Shown here: one piece after another, positions 6,409 to 16,079 of the stretch
Layout of the letters: each line of letters opens with the position of its first letter
Numbering within the stretch: the first letter of the stretch is position 1
Notes under the pieces: model-generated
Database searches by the model: none
Told to the model about the DNA's origin: nothing
What the model saw: only the letters and a program-made list of their open reading frames with translations
Position numbers and translations under genes: made by a program
Origin: Mycetohabitans endofungorum
GTDB lineage: Bacteria; Pseudomonadota; Gammaproteobacteria; Burkholderiales; Burkholderiaceae
Direction: 5' to 3'
Assembly: GCF_002927045.1 (NCBI RefSeq)
Contig: NZ_PRDW01000008.1
Span: forward strand, 1-64,000
Length of the DNA stretch: 64,000 nucleotides

Positions 6409-8085
6409 ATGGAACGCATCTGGCTTAAATCTTATCCCGCCGGCGTGCCAGCGGATATCGATCCGTCGATCTATGCGTCGGTGACGCTGCTGCTCGAGGA
6501 GAGCTTCGGCAAATTTGCTGAGCGGCCAGCGTTTGCCTGCATGGGGCAGGTATTGACCTACGGGGAACTGGACCGGCTGTCGCGGGCATTGGCCGCCTAT
6601 CTGCAATGCAAGGGTCTGACTAAGGGCGCTCGCGTCGCGGTGATGATGCCAAACGTGCTGCAGTATCCCGTTGCAATTGCTGCCGTGTTGCGGGCCGGAT
6701 ATGTCATGGTCAACGTCAATCCGCTATACACGCCGCGCGAGCTTGAACACCAGCTGCGCGACAGTGGCGCACAGGCAATCATCCTACTCGAGAATTTTGC
6801 GACGACGCTGCAGGCGGTCGTGCCCAACACCGATGTCAAGCACATTATCGTGGCCGCGATGGGCGACCTGATGGGCGTGAAGGGCTGCCTGGTCAATTGG
6901 ATCGTGCGGCATGTGAAAAAGATGGTGCCGGCCTGGTCGCTGCCGGGCTCAGTGCGCTTCAACGATGCGCTCGCGCAGGGCAAGCGAGGCACATTTCGCC
7001 CCGTGCAGCAAGGACCGGATGATGTCGCCTTCCTGCAATATACCGGAGGCACGACGGGTATCGCGAAGGGGGCGACGCTGCTGCATCGGAATATCGTTGC
7101 GAACGTACTGCAATCGGAAGTCTGGCTTAATCCGGCGCGCAGCGCGCATGCAGAACTCACGCAATTTACTACGGTGATCGCGCTTCCGCTGTATCACATC
7201 TATGCGTTGACCGTCTGCGCACTGCTGACGATTCGTACCGGCGGGCTCGCGGTATTGATTCCAAACCCGCGCGATATTGCCGGTACGATCAAGCAGCTGA
7301 AGGGGTACGCGGTCAGTATGTTCCCCGCGGTCAATACACTGTACAACGCGCTGCTCAATCATCCCGACTTCGGCAAGCTGGACTTTTCGAAACTGGTGGT
7401 AGCTAACGCGGGAGGGATGGCCGTGCAGGAGGCGGTGGCAAAGCGGTGGTACGAAATGACCGGCGCGCCGATCGTCGAAGGCTATGGTTTGTCCGAGACG
7501 TCACCTTGCGTGACGTGCAACCCGGCGACCTCGACCGAGTACACAGGCACGATCGGCTTGCCGTTGCCGTCCACCGAAGTGTCGATCCGCGACGACGAGG
7601 GCAACGAGTTGCCGCTGGGGCAGCCCGGCGAGATCTGCATTCGCGGCCCGCAGGTAATGGCCGGCTACTGGAACCGCCCGGATGAGACGGCCAACGTGAT
7701 GACGGCGGATGGTTTCTTCAAGTCCGGCGACGTCGGCGTGATCGATGAACGTGGTTACGTGAAAATCGTCGACCGCAAGAAGGACATGATCCTGGTGTCG
7801 GGCTTCAATGTCTATCCGAACGAGGTCGAGGACGTGGTCGCGCAGATGCCGGGCGTCTATGAGGTCGCCGCGGTGGGTGCAGCGGATCCGCATTCCGGCG
7901 AGGTGGTGAAGCTGTTCATCGTGAAGAAAGACCCAGCGCTCACCGAGCAGGCTGTTATCGCGTTCTGTAGGGAGCGCCTGGCTGGCTATAAGCGTCCGAA
8001 AGCGGTCGAGTTCAGGGTTGAACTGCCGAAGACAAACGTCGGCAAGATCCTGCGGCGCGAGCTGCGCGACGCGCCTCGACATTGA
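6409..8085 (+). CDS. fadD: Long-chain acyl-CoA synthetase (FadD-type, AMP-forming)
   Basis: It activates fatty acids to acyl-CoA through an acyl-adenylate at the cytoplasmic face of the inner membrane, feeding beta-oxidation or lipid synthesis. The 558-residue length fits FadD. Visible ANL-superfamily motifs are the P-loop YTGGTTGIAKGA (about residue 210), EGYGLSETSP (about 356), the hinge region SGDVGVIDERGYVKIVDRKKD followed by GFNVYPNEVE (about 464), and the C-terminal PKTNVGKILRREL with the catalytic Lys. The ATG at 6409 is chosen because GGAGGAGG lies just upstream; the frame stays open to a TTG at 6334, which has no good ribosome site. It stands alone between the IS remnant and the convergent porin gene. 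Substrate chain length cannot be read from sequence. Confidence 0.93.
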   Translation: MERIWLKSYPAGVPADIDPSIYASVTLLLEESFGKFAERPAFACMGQVLTYGELDRLSRALAAYLQCKGLTKGARVAVMMPNVLQYPVAIAAVLRAGYVMVNVNPLYTPRELEHQLRDSGAQAIILLENFATTLQAVVPNTDVKHIIVAAMGDLMGVKGCLVNWIVRHVKKMVPAWSLPGSVRFNDALAQGKRGTFRPVQQGPDDVAFLQYTGGTTGIAKGATLLHRNIVANVLQSEVWLNPARSAHAELTQFTTVIALPLYHIYALTVCALLTIRTGGLAVLIPNPRDIAGTIKQLKGYAVSMFPAVNTLYNALLNHPDFGKLDFSKLVVANAGGMAVQEAVAKRWYEMTGAPIVEGYGLSETSPCVTCNPATSTEYTGTIGLPLPSTEVSIRDDEGNELPLGQPGEICIRGPQVMAGYWNRPDETANVMTADGFFKSGDVGVIDERGYVKIVDRKKDMILVSGFNVYPNEVEDVVAQMPGVYEVAAVGAADPHSGEVVKLFIVKKDPALTEQAVIAFCRERLAGYKRPKAVEFRVELPKTNVGKILRRELRDAPRH

Positions 8086-8202
8086 GCTTGCCCTGACATT
8101 AAGTTTGCTGGGACGGCGAGTTCGCCGAGACATTGAGCTGGTCCCGACGCTGAACTAGCTGCGACGTCGAACCTGCCGTGATATCAGCGTGGCAGCGCAT
8201 TA

Positions 8203-8226
8203 AAAAAGGCACCCGAAGGCGCCTTT
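8203..8226 (-). terminator. Intrinsic terminator of the porin gene (UUCG tetraloop)
   Basis: On the minus strand, AAAGGCGCC, loop TTCG, and GGTGCCTTT form a 9-bp stem with one G-T wobble, followed by a run of T. It lies about 30 bp beyond the porin stop codon. On the plus strand the same hairpin is followed only by AAAGG, so it may act weakly on fadD transcripts. Confidence 0.85.
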
Positions 8227-8255
8227 AAAGGTTACAACCGTTTTAAAGCATGTTA

Positions 8256-9440
8256 TTAGAACTTGTGGCGGATGCCGACGCGAACCGTGGCTTGGTTGTT
8301 CGTCGTCGACGGCGACAGGCCCATGATGTTGGCGGTGGCCGCAACCACTGAGTCTACGCTGCTTGACGAAGTCGACACCGTGTTGCCCGACGCGTGCTGG
8401 TATACACCGATCAGGTACACGTCAGTACGCTTGGACAGGAAGTAGTCCGCGCCCAGCGCGCCTTGATGGTACTTCGCAGGAGACTGGCCGTTGATCGAGC
8501 TGCCCTTCGTGAAGTCATACGCTGCGCCGAGCACCAACGCCGGGGTCAACTGGTACTTAAAGTTGATTTCGGCGTTGTTGAACGTCGCCGTGCTGCCGGC
8601 GAAAGCCGATGCGTACGTGCTGCCCAGCTTGTAGAACTTCGTGTTCGAGTACGTGATGCCGACCGTTGCCGGGCCGAACGTGTACGCGCCGCCCGCACCG
8701 ATCACTTGATACGTGTGGGCCGAGCCGTAGCCGCCGTAGACCGACGAGGTCACGTTCGACACGCCAGCGTTGATCGTGCCCGACGTGCTGTTGCCAAAGA
8801 AACTGACGTTCGGGTTACGCACGTTCAAGTAGCCGACACCCAACACCAACGGGCCGTTCGTATAGCCGGCGCCCAGCGAGAACGCTTGGTTGCGCGAGAA
8901 GTCGCCAGCCACGCCGCCCAAGCTGTACAAGCCGCCGAAGGTCAAGCCTGCGAAGTTTGGGCTCGTGTACTTGATCGAGTTGTTGATGCGATAGGCGTTG
9001 TTGAAGTTGTCCAGGTCGCCCGGGTGAGCGGCGATGTAGCCACCCCATTGGTCACCGGCTTCCAGCGGGCCGACGTAGTCGACCACGGAGTCGTATTGAC
9101 GACCCAGCGTGACCGTACCGAAGCTGCTCGACGACAGACCGACGAACGCTTGACGGCCGAATTCGAGGCCGCCTTGGCCGAACTTGCCGGTGTTGACGTC
9201 AAAGCCGTTTTCCAACGTGAAGATCGCCTTCAAGCCACCGCCTAGGTCTTCGGTGCCACGCAGGCCCCAACGGCTGCCTTGCATCACGCCGCTGGACAGG
9301 TTCCATAGCGTGTGGCCGCCGCTGTTGCTTGTGTAATTCAGGCCTTCGTCAATGATACCGTACAGAGTCACGCTGCTTTGCGCATGGGCAACACCTGAGA
9401 AAGCGCCCAATGCCGCGAGAGCGAGAAGCGACTTTTTCAT
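8256..9440 (-). CDS. General outer-membrane porin (Gram-negative porin family)
   Basis: It forms a trimeric water-filled diffusion channel in the outer membrane. The 394-residue precursor starts with a clear signal peptide (MKKSLLALAALGAFSGVAHA, cleaved before QSS). SVTLYGIIDEGLNY is the first beta-strand of Burkholderia OpcP/Omp38-type porins. Inside are SRWGLRGTEDLGGGLKAIFT and repeated alternating beta-strand segments, and the last residues RVGIRHKF end in the terminal Phe required for barrel assembly. GGAGA lies upstream of the ATG. The gene is monocistronic, bounded by its own terminator and a 374-bp upstream region. Ion selectivity cannot be assigned. Confidence 0.95.
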   Translation of the reverse strand: MKKSLLALAALGAFSGVAHAQSSVTLYGIIDEGLNYTSNSGGHTLWNLSSGVMQGSRWGLRGTEDLGGGLKAIFTLENGFDVNTGKFGQGGLEFGRQAFVGLSSSSFGTVTLGRQYDSVVDYVGPLEAGDQWGGYIAAHPGDLDNFNNAYRINNSIKYTSPNFAGLTFGGLYSLGGVAGDFSRNQAFSLGAGYTNGPLVLGVGYLNVRNPNVSFFGNSTSGTINAGVSNVTSSVYGGYGSAHTYQVIGAGGAYTFGPATVGITYSNTKFYKLGSTYASAFAGSTATFNNAEINFKYQLTPALVLGAAYDFTKGSSINGQSPAKYHQGALGADYFLSKRTDVYLIGVYQHASGNTVSTSSSSVDSVVAATANIMGLSPSTTNNQATVRVGIRHKF

Positions 9441-9814
9441 CGAAATGATCTCCAGAGATTGTCTGACTTATAGGCAAGGTCAGTGTGATAATTCCTTGCT
9501 TTGCAACTTCGCGAGAAGCTAGACCTTAATGTAGCAAAAGGGTCCGTATCGACCAAGAAAAAGACCGGTTTTGTCCGTGCTTAGGGTGCCTTGTGTCACT
9601 TTTACGCAACAGTCGGCCATTAATCATTCCTGATCGGCCATGTCGGAAAAGAATTGATTCAATTTCAATGGTTTATGAGCGTTGATGTGATGGCGAAATC
9701 GTTTAAGTTAACCCGGCGCTATCCGTTGCGCGGCGGTTGCCGGGCGCGGGTGCGCGCAAGGGGTGCCCGGTGCCGCGTCCAGTGATAGTGACGTATGGAT
9801 GAAGGAGTATTGAA
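9441..9814. other. Divergent intergenic region between porin and coq7
   Basis: These 374 bp must hold the porin promoter (minus) and the coq7 promoter (plus). The first 250 bp next to the porin are AT-rich compared with the rest of the window, as expected for a strong regulated promoter. I could not fix a -35/-10 pair with good spacing. No gene or convincing operator was found. Confidence 0.5.
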
Positions 9815-10444
9815 ATGTTGTTCGACGAGTTGATCGGGGAGTTTGACCGTGGCTTGCGCTCGATCACAGGGGTGGCCAGAATGAGCCGGCCGGTGCCGCA
9901 GCCCGACGTGGTGGCCGACGACAGTGAAATGACGGTGGCCGAGCAAAGTCATGCGGCGGCGCTGATGCGAGTGAACCATGTCGGTGAAGTGTGCGCGCAG
10001 GCGCTTTATCAGGCGCAGAAGTTGGCGACCCGCTCCGAGCGGCTGAAGCAAGCGTTCGAGCGGGCTGCGCGCGAGGAGGAGGACCACCTGGCGTGGACCG
10101 CGCATCGGTTGCGCGAACTAGACTCGCGGCCGAGTTTGCTCAATCCGTTGTGGTACGCTGGCTCGCTTGCCATCGGCTTTGTCGCCGGCCGGTTCGGCGA
10201 TCGCGTCAGCCTTGGCTTTATGGCTGAAACGGAGCGCCAGGTCGAGCAGCACCTGGATGGCCATCTGGACCGGCTGCCGGCGCTCGACCACGCGTCACGT
10301 GCGATCGTCATGCAGATGCGCACAGATGAGATTACACATGCGCGCGCTGCGTCGGACGCCGGCGGCGTGGAGCTTCCCGCCCCGGTGACCGCACTGATGC
10401 GCGTGGCCGCGCGCATGATGACCCGTACTGCGTACTATATCTAG
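9815..10444 (+). CDS. coq7: 3-demethoxyubiquinol 3-hydroxylase (Coq7)
   Basis: It catalyses the penultimate ubiquinone step, hydroxylating the demethoxy-quinol ring with a carboxylate-bridged di-iron centre at the inner membrane. At 209 residues the length matches beta-proteobacterial Coq7. The ligand motifs [18 protein letters not shown] (Glu of the first EXXH-like half) and REEEDHLAW are present, as are later acidic/His ligands ([10 protein letters not shown] and TDEITHA). The central hydrophobic stretch [14 protein letters not shown] fits membrane association. GAAGGAG lies just before the ATG. It is a single gene upstream of the dcw cluster. Confidence 0.95.
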   Translation: MLFDELIGEFDRGLRSITGVARMSRPVPQPDVVADDSEMTVAEQSHAAALMRVNHVGEVCAQALYQAQKLATRSERLKQAFERAAREEEDHLAWTAHRLRELDSRPSLLNPLWYAGSLAIGFVAGRFGDRVSLGFMAETERQVEQHLDGHLDRLPALDHASRAIVMQMRTDEITHARAASDAGGVELPAPVTALMRVAARMMTRTAYYI

Positions 10445-10870
10445 TGCCATCGCATGCGCCGCCCGGACCTGGTGGGCGTGGGATCGGCCGCAGGCGGGCG
10501 ACTTTCCAATGCCGATTGCGTCGACACGGTGCGACTGCCGGCGATCTGTTCGCGTCGACATGGCCGGGTGCCGCGACGCCGAGCGTGTTGACACGGCCGG
10601 TAGCTCGCAACGTCGATCGCGTCGGCCCTACGGGCTATCGGGTCAACGCGCCCGATCCGGCGTGGCGCCGCTATCATTGCGCAAAAATGACCTTCTGCCG
10701 ACCCGCGAACCCCGCGACGCAGTGAAAAAAGTGCCGAATTCTCACGTACTACTTTTAAAAGCGCAGACAATCCCTTCATTTAGTTGAAAAATCCCTATGG
10801 AACCCGCTTTAACGGGGTGCGCTAAGTCTTTGTTCTATCGAATGAATTCGTGTGCAAAACCGCAGTTGCG
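10445..10870. other. Non-coding region between coq7 and the mraZ promoter
   Basis: About 430 bp with no convincing gene. The first 250 bp are GC-rich and turn AT-rich from about 10720. CCCG-CTTTAA-CGGG near 10803 is a small hairpin of unknown significance. No clear terminator for coq7 is visible. Confidence 0.4.
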
Positions 10871-10873
10871 CCC

Positions 10874-10902
10874 TTGACCCCTGCCGGGCGTTCCTCTAAA
10901 GT
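10874..10902 (+). promoter_or_regulatory. Sigma-70-type promoter of the dcw cluster (Pmra)
   Basis: TTGACC (10874-10879), a 17-bp spacer, and TAAAGT (10897-10902) lie about 110 bp upstream of the mraZ start. The -10 element runs directly into the first GTGGG repeat of the putative MraZ operator, so repressor binding would block transcription initiation or early clearance. Confidence 0.7.
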
Positions 10903-10975
10903 GGGGTCCAGTGTGAAAAAGTGTAGTTTTGTGTGTTATCTGCACGACTTGTGCGATGAGGTGGGTCCGGGTGGC
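10901..10975 (+). promoter_or_regulatory. 10-bp-phased GTG repeats, putative MraZ operator
   Basis: GTG triplets start exactly at 10901, 10911, 10921 and 10931 (GTGGG, GTGTG, GTGTA, GTGTG, each with a 5-nt spacer). The register is kept again at 10951, 10961 and 10971 (GTGCG, GTGGG, GTGGC). MraZ of E. coli binds TGGG-type pentamers at a 10-bp period upstream of its own gene, and mollicute MraZ binds AAAGTG-type repeats. Position just downstream of the -10 supports autoregulation. The second set (10951-10975) is less certain. Confidence 0.65.
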
Positions 10976-11010
10976 ATGCGCTGCGCATGTCGGTGACAGG
11001 GAGATGGGAC

Positions 11011-11439
11011 GTGTTCCAGGGGGCGTCGGCGCTAACGCTCGATGCGAAGGGCCGGATGTCGGTGCCGTCGCGTTATCGGGAAGCGCTACTAGGACAGGCA
11101 GAGGGCCGGGTAACGATCACCAAGCACCCGGATGGCTGCCTGTTGCTATTTCCATGGCCCGAATGGGAGGCGTTCCGGAACAAGATTGCCGCGTTGCCGA
11201 TGGATGCGCACTGGTGGCGACGGATCTTCCTCGGTAATGCGTCGGACGTCGATATGGATTCTGCGGGCCGGGTGCTCGTCTCGCCTGAGTTGCGTGCCGC
11301 TGCGAACCTGGAGCGTGAAGTGATGCTGCTTGGCATGGGCAGCCACTTTGAGTTGTGGGATGCGCAAACGTATGCCGCGAAGGAGCAGGCCGCGATGGCG
11401 CAAGGTATGCCCGACGCACTAAAGAACTTTACTTTCTGA
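11011..11439 (+). CDS. mraZ: Transcriptional regulator MraZ
   Basis: First gene of the dcw cluster, a DNA-binding protein with two SpoVT/AbrB-like MraZ folds that represses its own operon. The 142-residue protein from the GTG at 11011 starts [22 protein letters not shown] and has the second DxxGR signature as [19 protein letters not shown] lies just upstream of the GTG. An ATG at 10987 would add eight residues not usual in the family. The rsmH start follows within 15 bp. The 10-bp-phased GTG repeats upstream are its likely operator. Confidence 0.95.
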   Translation: MFQGASALTLDAKGRMSVPSRYREALLGQAEGRVTITKHPDGCLLLFPWPEWEAFRNKIAALPMDAHWWRRIFLGNASDVDMDSAGRVLVSPELRAAANLEREVMLLGMGSHFELWDAQTYAAKEQAAMAQGMPDALKNFTF

Positions 11440-11453
11440 TTGCGGAGCATCGG

Positions 11454-12407
11454 ATGGCATCCGCGATAGAAAAGCCGGGACAGCATCGCACGGTGCTGCT
11501 GGACGAAGCGGTCGATGCGCTGGTCACGCGCGCCGATGGGATCTATGTCGATGGCACATTCGGCCGGGGCGGCCACAGTCGCGCGGTGCTCGCGCGGCTT
11601 GCGCCTGCCGCGCGGTTGATTGCGTTTGACAAAGACCCGCAGGCGATCGAGGTGGCACGCCAAATCGCCGATCCACGGCTGGATGTCGTGCATGGCAGCT
11701 TCGCGCAATTGCGCGACGTGCTGGCGGCGCGCGGCGGTGTGCGCGTGTCGGGCGTATTGCTGGATCTGGGCGTGTCGTCGCCGCAAATCGATGATCCGGC
11801 GCGAGGTTTCAGCTTTCGCCACGATGGTCCACTGGACATGCGCATGGATCCGACGCGCGGCGAGTCCGCCGCACAATGGCTCGCGCATGTAGACGAGCGG
11901 GAATTGATAGAGGTGATACGGGATTATGGGGAAGAACGGTTTGCTGTTCAGATTGCAAAGGCGATTGTTGCTCGCCGGGCGGAATCCGGGCGTCTCGGGC
12001 CTCTCGTGCGCACACGCGAGCTTGCCGAGATCGTGGCGCGTGCCGTCAAGACCCGCGAGAAGGGCCAGGACCCGGCCACTCGCACCTTTCAAGCTATACG
12101 GATTCACATCAATCAAGAGCTTGCGGAGCTGCCGGTAGTTCTTGAGACTGCATTGGAGTCGTTGGAGCAGGGGGGCCGGTTGGTGGTCATCAGCTTTCAT
12201 TCGCTAGAGGACCGCATCGTCAAGCGATTCCTTCAATCGCGCGCGCGCGCGCCGGCCATGGACCGGCGCTTGCCGATTCGCGCGGCGGACTTGCCCAGTC
12301 CGCCGTTGCGCATTCTTGGGCGTGTCTTTGCTGGCGAAGCGGAAGTGGCGGCCAACCCGCGTGCCCGCTCCGCCGTGATGCGCATCGCCGAGCGGGTGTT
12401 GGCATGA
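11454..12407 (+). CDS. rsmH: 16S rRNA (cytosine(1402)-N(4))-methyltransferase
   Basis: It methylates N4 of C1402 in the ribosomal P site using S-adenosylmethionine. The 317-residue length is typical. [13 protein letters not shown] opens the protein. The SAM-binding loop [44 protein letters not shown] and the C-terminal [15 protein letters not shown] are all present. The ATG at 11454 follows GCGGAG; an in-frame ATG further upstream lies inside mraZ. The stop overlaps the ftsL start by 4 bp, indicating translational coupling. Confidence 0.97.
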   Translation: MASAIEKPGQHRTVLLDEAVDALVTRADGIYVDGTFGRGGHSRAVLARLAPAARLIAFDKDPQAIEVARQIADPRLDVVHGSFAQLRDVLAARGGVRVSGVLLDLGVSSPQIDDPARGFSFRHDGPLDMRMDPTRGESAAQWLAHVDERELIEVIRDYGEERFAVQIAKAIVARRAESGRLGPLVRTRELAEIVARAVKTREKGQDPATRTFQAIRIHINQELAELPVVLETALESLEQGGRLVVISFHSLEDRIVKRFLQSRARAPAMDRRLPIRAADLPSPPLRILGRVFAGEAEVAANPRARSAVMRIAERVLA

Positions 12408-12763
12408 GCCGGCTCAACATTTTCCTGCTCATCGTTGTGTTGGGCTGCGCGCTGTCGGTCGTCAACGCGACGAACCGGCAGCGCGAGGTGTTTATCGATC
12501 TTCAGCGCGCCCAGTCGCAAGAGCATCAGCTGCAGTTGGACTATGCGCAGTTGCAATACCAGCAAAGCGCATTGTCGAAGACCTCGCGCATCGAGCGTAT
12601 CGCCACCGCCGACCTGAAGATGCAGCCGGTGGTGCCGGGTCGTACCCAGTATGTGAGCGTTGACCCGGCGAGCGTGCCGGCCGATACGCCGCCGGCCAGC
12701 GACGTGGGGGCTCGCGCCTCTGGCTCCGCGTCGCCGGGCGCCACGGCGGGAGTGGCCCGATGA
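12404..12763 (+). CDS. ftsL: Cell division protein FtsL
   Basis: Small bitopic divisome protein that forms the FtsQLB complex activating FtsWI. Of 119 residues, positions 4-22 are a transmembrane helix ([19 protein letters not shown]). A periplasmic leucine-zipper-like segment rich in Gln/Leu follows ([20 protein letters not shown]). The Ala/Ser/Pro-rich tail is longer than in enterobacteria. It overlaps rsmH upstream and ftsI downstream by 4 bp each (ATGA junctions). Confidence 0.93.
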   Translation: MSRLNIFLLIVVLGCALSVVNATNRQREVFIDLQRAQSQEHQLQLDYAQLQYQQSALSKTSRIERIATADLKMQPVVPGRTQYVSVDPASVPADTPPASDVGARASGSASPGATAGVAR

Positions 12764-14550
12764 AGCGCTCGGCCCATCCTCGTCGTCATGTACCGTTCTC
12801 ATCGAGTCCGGTGCTGTCGGTGCACTTGCCGATGTGGCGCTCCAAGCTTGTCGTGTTTCTGCTGTTCGTCGCGTTCGTCGCACTGGCGACGCGTGCATTC
12901 TGGATCCAGGGACCGGGCAACGCATTTTATCAAAAGCAGGGTGAAAGCCGCTACCAGCGCACCATCGAGTTGCCGGCCACGCGCGGCAAGATCCTGGACC
13001 GCAACGGGCTAGTGTTGGCCACCAGCTTGCCGGTGCGCGCGATCTGGGCCATTCCCGAATCGGTGCCCGACGATCTGGGCGCCGATAAGCTGACGAAGCT
13101 CTCGCAGCTGTTGTCGATGGGTGAGAAAGAATTGCGCGCAAAGTTGTCGCAGGACAAGACATTCGTCTACGTGAAGCGGCAAGTGCCACTGGACGTCGCG
13201 CAGAAGGTCGCCTCACTAGACATCCCCGGCATCTACGCGCGTGCTGAATACAAGCGCTTTTATCCGGAAGGCGAAATCACCGCGCATATGATCGGCTTCA
13301 CCAACGTCGAGGACGAGGGGCAGGAAGGCATCGAGCTGGCGGACCAGAAGGAGTTGGCCGGCGTGCCGGGTAGCCGCCGCGTGATTAAGGACCGGATCGG
13401 GCGCATCGTCGAGGACGTCGACGAGTTGGTCAAGCCGCGCAATGGGCAGGACGTCGAGTTGTCGCTGGACAGCAAGATCCAGTACATCGCGTACGCTAAC
13501 CTGAAGGCGGCGGTCGATCGGTTCAAGGCGAAGGCCGGCGCGGCGATCGTCATCGACGTGAAGACGGGCGAGGTGCTCGCGCTGGTCAATTATCCGACGT
13601 ACAACCCGAATGACCGCTCGCACATGACCGGCGAACAGTTGCGCAATCGTGTGCTGACCGATGTGTTTGAGCCCGGCTCGATCATGAAGCCGTTTACTGT
13701 GTCGCTCGCGCTGGACCTGCACCGCGTGTCGCCGACGACGTTGGTCGATACCGGCGGGGGCCGCTTCACGTTAGATGGCGCGACGATCACGGACGACGCC
13801 GGCTTTGGCGTGTTGACCGTCGGCGGCGTCATTCAGAAGTCCAGCAACATCGGCGCGACAAAGATCGCGATGCAATTGCGGCCCGAGGAAATGTGGAATA
13901 TGTATACGAGCATCGGATTGGGCCAGGCGCCGAAGGTCGGCTTTCCCGGCGCGGCGGCTGGACGGTTGCGCCCTTGGAAGAGCTGGCGTCGCATCGAGCA
14001 GGCGACGATGTCATATGGCTACGGCTTGTCCGCGTCGCTGTTCCAGCTCGGTCGGGCCTATACCGCGATCGCGCATGACGGCCGCATCATTCCGCTCACG
14101 CTGGTCAGAGGCAACAACGGCGACGAGCCGCAAGGCACGCAGGTGTTCTCGGCCGCCACGGCGCGGCAGGTTCGCGCGATGCTGGAGACCGTCACGCAGC
14201 CGGGCGGCACATCGCCCGATGCGGCAGTGCTGGGCTACCGCGTCGGCGGCAAGAGCGGCACTGCATACAAGCACGTGGGACGCGGCTACGACCGCGGTAA
14301 ATATCGGGCGTCGTTCGTCGGCATGGCGCCGATGCCTAATCCGCGCATCGTAGTGGCGGTGTCGGTCGATGAGCCGACCGCCGGCAGTCACTTTGGCGGA
14401 CAGGTCTCCGGTCCAGTCTTCTCGGCGATTGCCGGCGACACGCTGCGCTCGCTGAATGTGCCGCCCGACATGCCGGTTAAGCAGCTCGTGGTCAGCAACG
14501 ACGCTAAGCCAATCATCAATGTGAGCGCGACGCAAAGGACCGTACGATGA
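12760..14550 (+). CDS. ftsI: Septum-specific peptidoglycan transpeptidase FtsI (PBP3)
   Basis: Class B penicillin-binding protein that cross-links septal peptidoglycan with FtsW. At 596 residues it has a short cytoplasmic N-terminus, one membrane helix (KLVVFLLFVAFVALATRAFW), a PBP dimerisation domain and the transpeptidase domain. The catalytic motifs are SIMK (Ser307), SSN (361-363) and KSGT (498-501). The start overlaps the ftsL stop by 4 bp and the stop overlaps murE, so it is tightly coupled in the operon. Confidence 0.97.
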   Translation: MKRSAHPRRHVPFSSSPVLSVHLPMWRSKLVVFLLFVAFVALATRAFWIQGPGNAFYQKQGESRYQRTIELPATRGKILDRNGLVLATSLPVRAIWAIPESVPDDLGADKLTKLSQLLSMGEKELRAKLSQDKTFVYVKRQVPLDVAQKVASLDIPGIYARAEYKRFYPEGEITAHMIGFTNVEDEGQEGIELADQKELAGVPGSRRVIKDRIGRIVEDVDELVKPRNGQDVELSLDSKIQYIAYANLKAAVDRFKAKAGAAIVIDVKTGEVLALVNYPTYNPNDRSHMTGEQLRNRVLTDVFEPGSIMKPFTVSLALDLHRVSPTTLVDTGGGRFTLDGATITDDAGFGVLTVGGVIQKSSNIGATKIAMQLRPEEMWNMYTSIGLGQAPKVGFPGAAAGRLRPWKSWRRIEQATMSYGYGLSASLFQLGRAYTAIAHDGRIIPLTLVRGNNGDEPQGTQVFSAATARQVRAMLETVTQPGGTSPDAAVLGYRVGGKSGTAYKHVGRGYDRGKYRASFVGMAPMPNPRIVVAVSVDEPTAGSHFGGQVSGPVFSAIAGDTLRSLNVPPDMPVKQLVVSNDAKPIINVSATQRTVR

Positions 14551-16079
14551 GCCGCCCGCCACTGACGCCCGAACAAATCGAGCGCGCGCGGGCCGATGTG
14601 CTCGCGTGGTTGCGCACCCGGCTTGCGCCGCATGCGCAATTGCAGGCGGACAGTCGCGCGGTGCGCGCCGGCGACGCGTTCATCTCGTATGCAGTGGACG
14701 GCGCAGACAGTCGTCCGTATATTGCCGATGCATTGCAGCGCGGCGCGGCGGCCGTGCTGGTCCAGGCCGGCGGCGGGTCTTCGGGCGGCGAGCCGGTGCT
14801 CGAGGTCCCTGAACTCGATCAACTTGCGGGCCACATTGCTAGTGCGTGGTATGGCGAGCCGAGTCGCGACATGCTGCTGGTCGGCATCACGGGCACCAAT
14901 GGCAAGACCACCACCAGTCACTGGGTCGCGGGCGCGCTGAGCGGCAGCGGCACCCGTTGCGCGATCGTCGGCACGTTGGGCACCGGACTGCCGGGGCAGC
15001 TTTCGCACACCGGGTTCACGACCCCCGACGCGCCGCAGGTGCACCGCAGCCTTGCGGCGCTGCGTGCGCACGGCGCAAGCGCAGTATCGATGGAAGTGTC
15101 CTCGCACGCACTGCACCAAGGGCGCGTGAATGGCGTCGCGTTCGACATTGCGGTGTTCACTAACCTGACGCAGGACCATCTCGACTATCACAAGGACCTC
15201 GCGTCGTACGAGGCCGCCAAGGCGCGGCTGTTCGACTGGCCGGGCTTGCGCGCGGCGGTCATCAATCGCGACGACGAGGCCGGGCGCCGGCTGATCGGGC
15301 ATTTGGCCACACGGGTGCGCACGATCTCGTACGGCATCGCCTCGACCAGGCCGCGCGGCGACGCTTCGCTGCATGCAATGGCGATCCGCGCGACCGCCAC
15401 CGGCACCGCCTTCACGGTGGTATCCGACTGGGGGCACGCCGAACTCGAGGTGAGCCCGCTCGGCACGTTCAATGTCGCCAATTTGCTCGCCGTCCTCGGC
15501 GTGCTACTGGCCGCCGACGTGCCATTCGATACGGCGCTGTCGCAAATCACGCGGCTGGAACCGGTCAACGGCCGGATGCAACAGCTCGGCGGGCGGCTGC
15601 AAATGGACGAGCCGCTGGTGGTCGTCGATTATGCACATACGCCGGACGCCTTGGAAAAGACGCTCGACGCACTGCGGCCGATCGCCACGCAACGGGGTGG
15701 CAAGCTCGTCTGCGTGTTCGGCTGTGGGGGCGAGCGCGATGCGACCAAGCGGCCGCTGATGGGGGCGATTGCCGAGCGGCTCGCCGACAGCGTCATCGTA
15801 ACGAGTGACAACCCGCGTAGCGAGCCGCCGCTGGCAATCATCGGCCAAATCGTCGGTGCGATGCGCGAGCCGGCACGCGTGCGCACCATCGAGGATCGCG
15901 CCGGCGCAATACTGCAGGCGGTGCGTGGCGCGGCCGCTGCCGACGTCGTGCTGATCGCCGGCAAGGGACATGAGGCAACACAGGAAGTGATGGGCAAAAA
16001 GCGGCCGTTTTCGGATCAGGATCATGCACGCCTCGCGCTCGCGTCGCGTGCCACGCAACCTCGCGGAGAAGCCGAATGA
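14547..16079 (+). CDS. murE: UDP-MurNAc-L-Ala-D-Glu:meso-diaminopimelate ligase
   Basis: Cytoplasmic ATP-dependent Mur ligase adding the third stem residue. The 510-residue protein carries the P-loop GTNGKTTT (from residue 116), the Mur signature VFTNLTQDHLDYH, and DNPRSE (from 421). The DNPR motif selects meso-diaminopimelate over lysine, as expected in Gram-negative bacteria. It starts inside the ftsI stop (ATGA) and its own stop overlaps murF. Confidence 0.97.
   Translation: MSRPPLTPEQIERARADVLAWLRTRLAPHAQLQADSRAVRAGDAFISYAVDGADSRPYIADALQRGAAAVLVQAGGGSSGGEPVLEVPELDQLAGHIASAWYGEPSRDMLLVGITGTNGKTTTSHWVAGALSGSGTRCAIVGTLGTGLPGQLSHTGFTTPDAPQVHRSLAALRAHGASAVSMEVSSHALHQGRVNGVAFDIAVFTNLTQDHLDYHKDLASYEAAKARLFDWPGLRAAVINRDDEAGRRLIGHLATRVRTISYGIASTRPRGDASLHAMAIRATATGTAFTVVSDWGHAELEVSPLGTFNVANLLAVLGVLLAADVPFDTALSQITRLEPVNGRMQQLGGRLQMDEPLVVVDYAHTPDALEKTLDALRPIATQRGGKLVCVFGCGGERDATKRPLMGAIAERLADSVIVTSDNPRSEPPLAIIGQIVGAMREPARVRTIEDRAGAILQAVRGAAAADVVLIAGKGHEATQEVMGKKRPFSDQDHARLALASRATQPRGEAE

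Noticed and set aside
8394-9245. 283-codon plus-strand frame inside the porin gene
   Set aside because: It is antisense to a clear porin with signal peptide and terminal Phe; the Arg/Val-rich composition is typical of a GC-rich antisense frame.
12233-13216. 327-codon minus-strand frame across rsmH-ftsL-ftsI
   Set aside because: It overlaps three conserved cell-division genes in antisense and has no recognisable motif.
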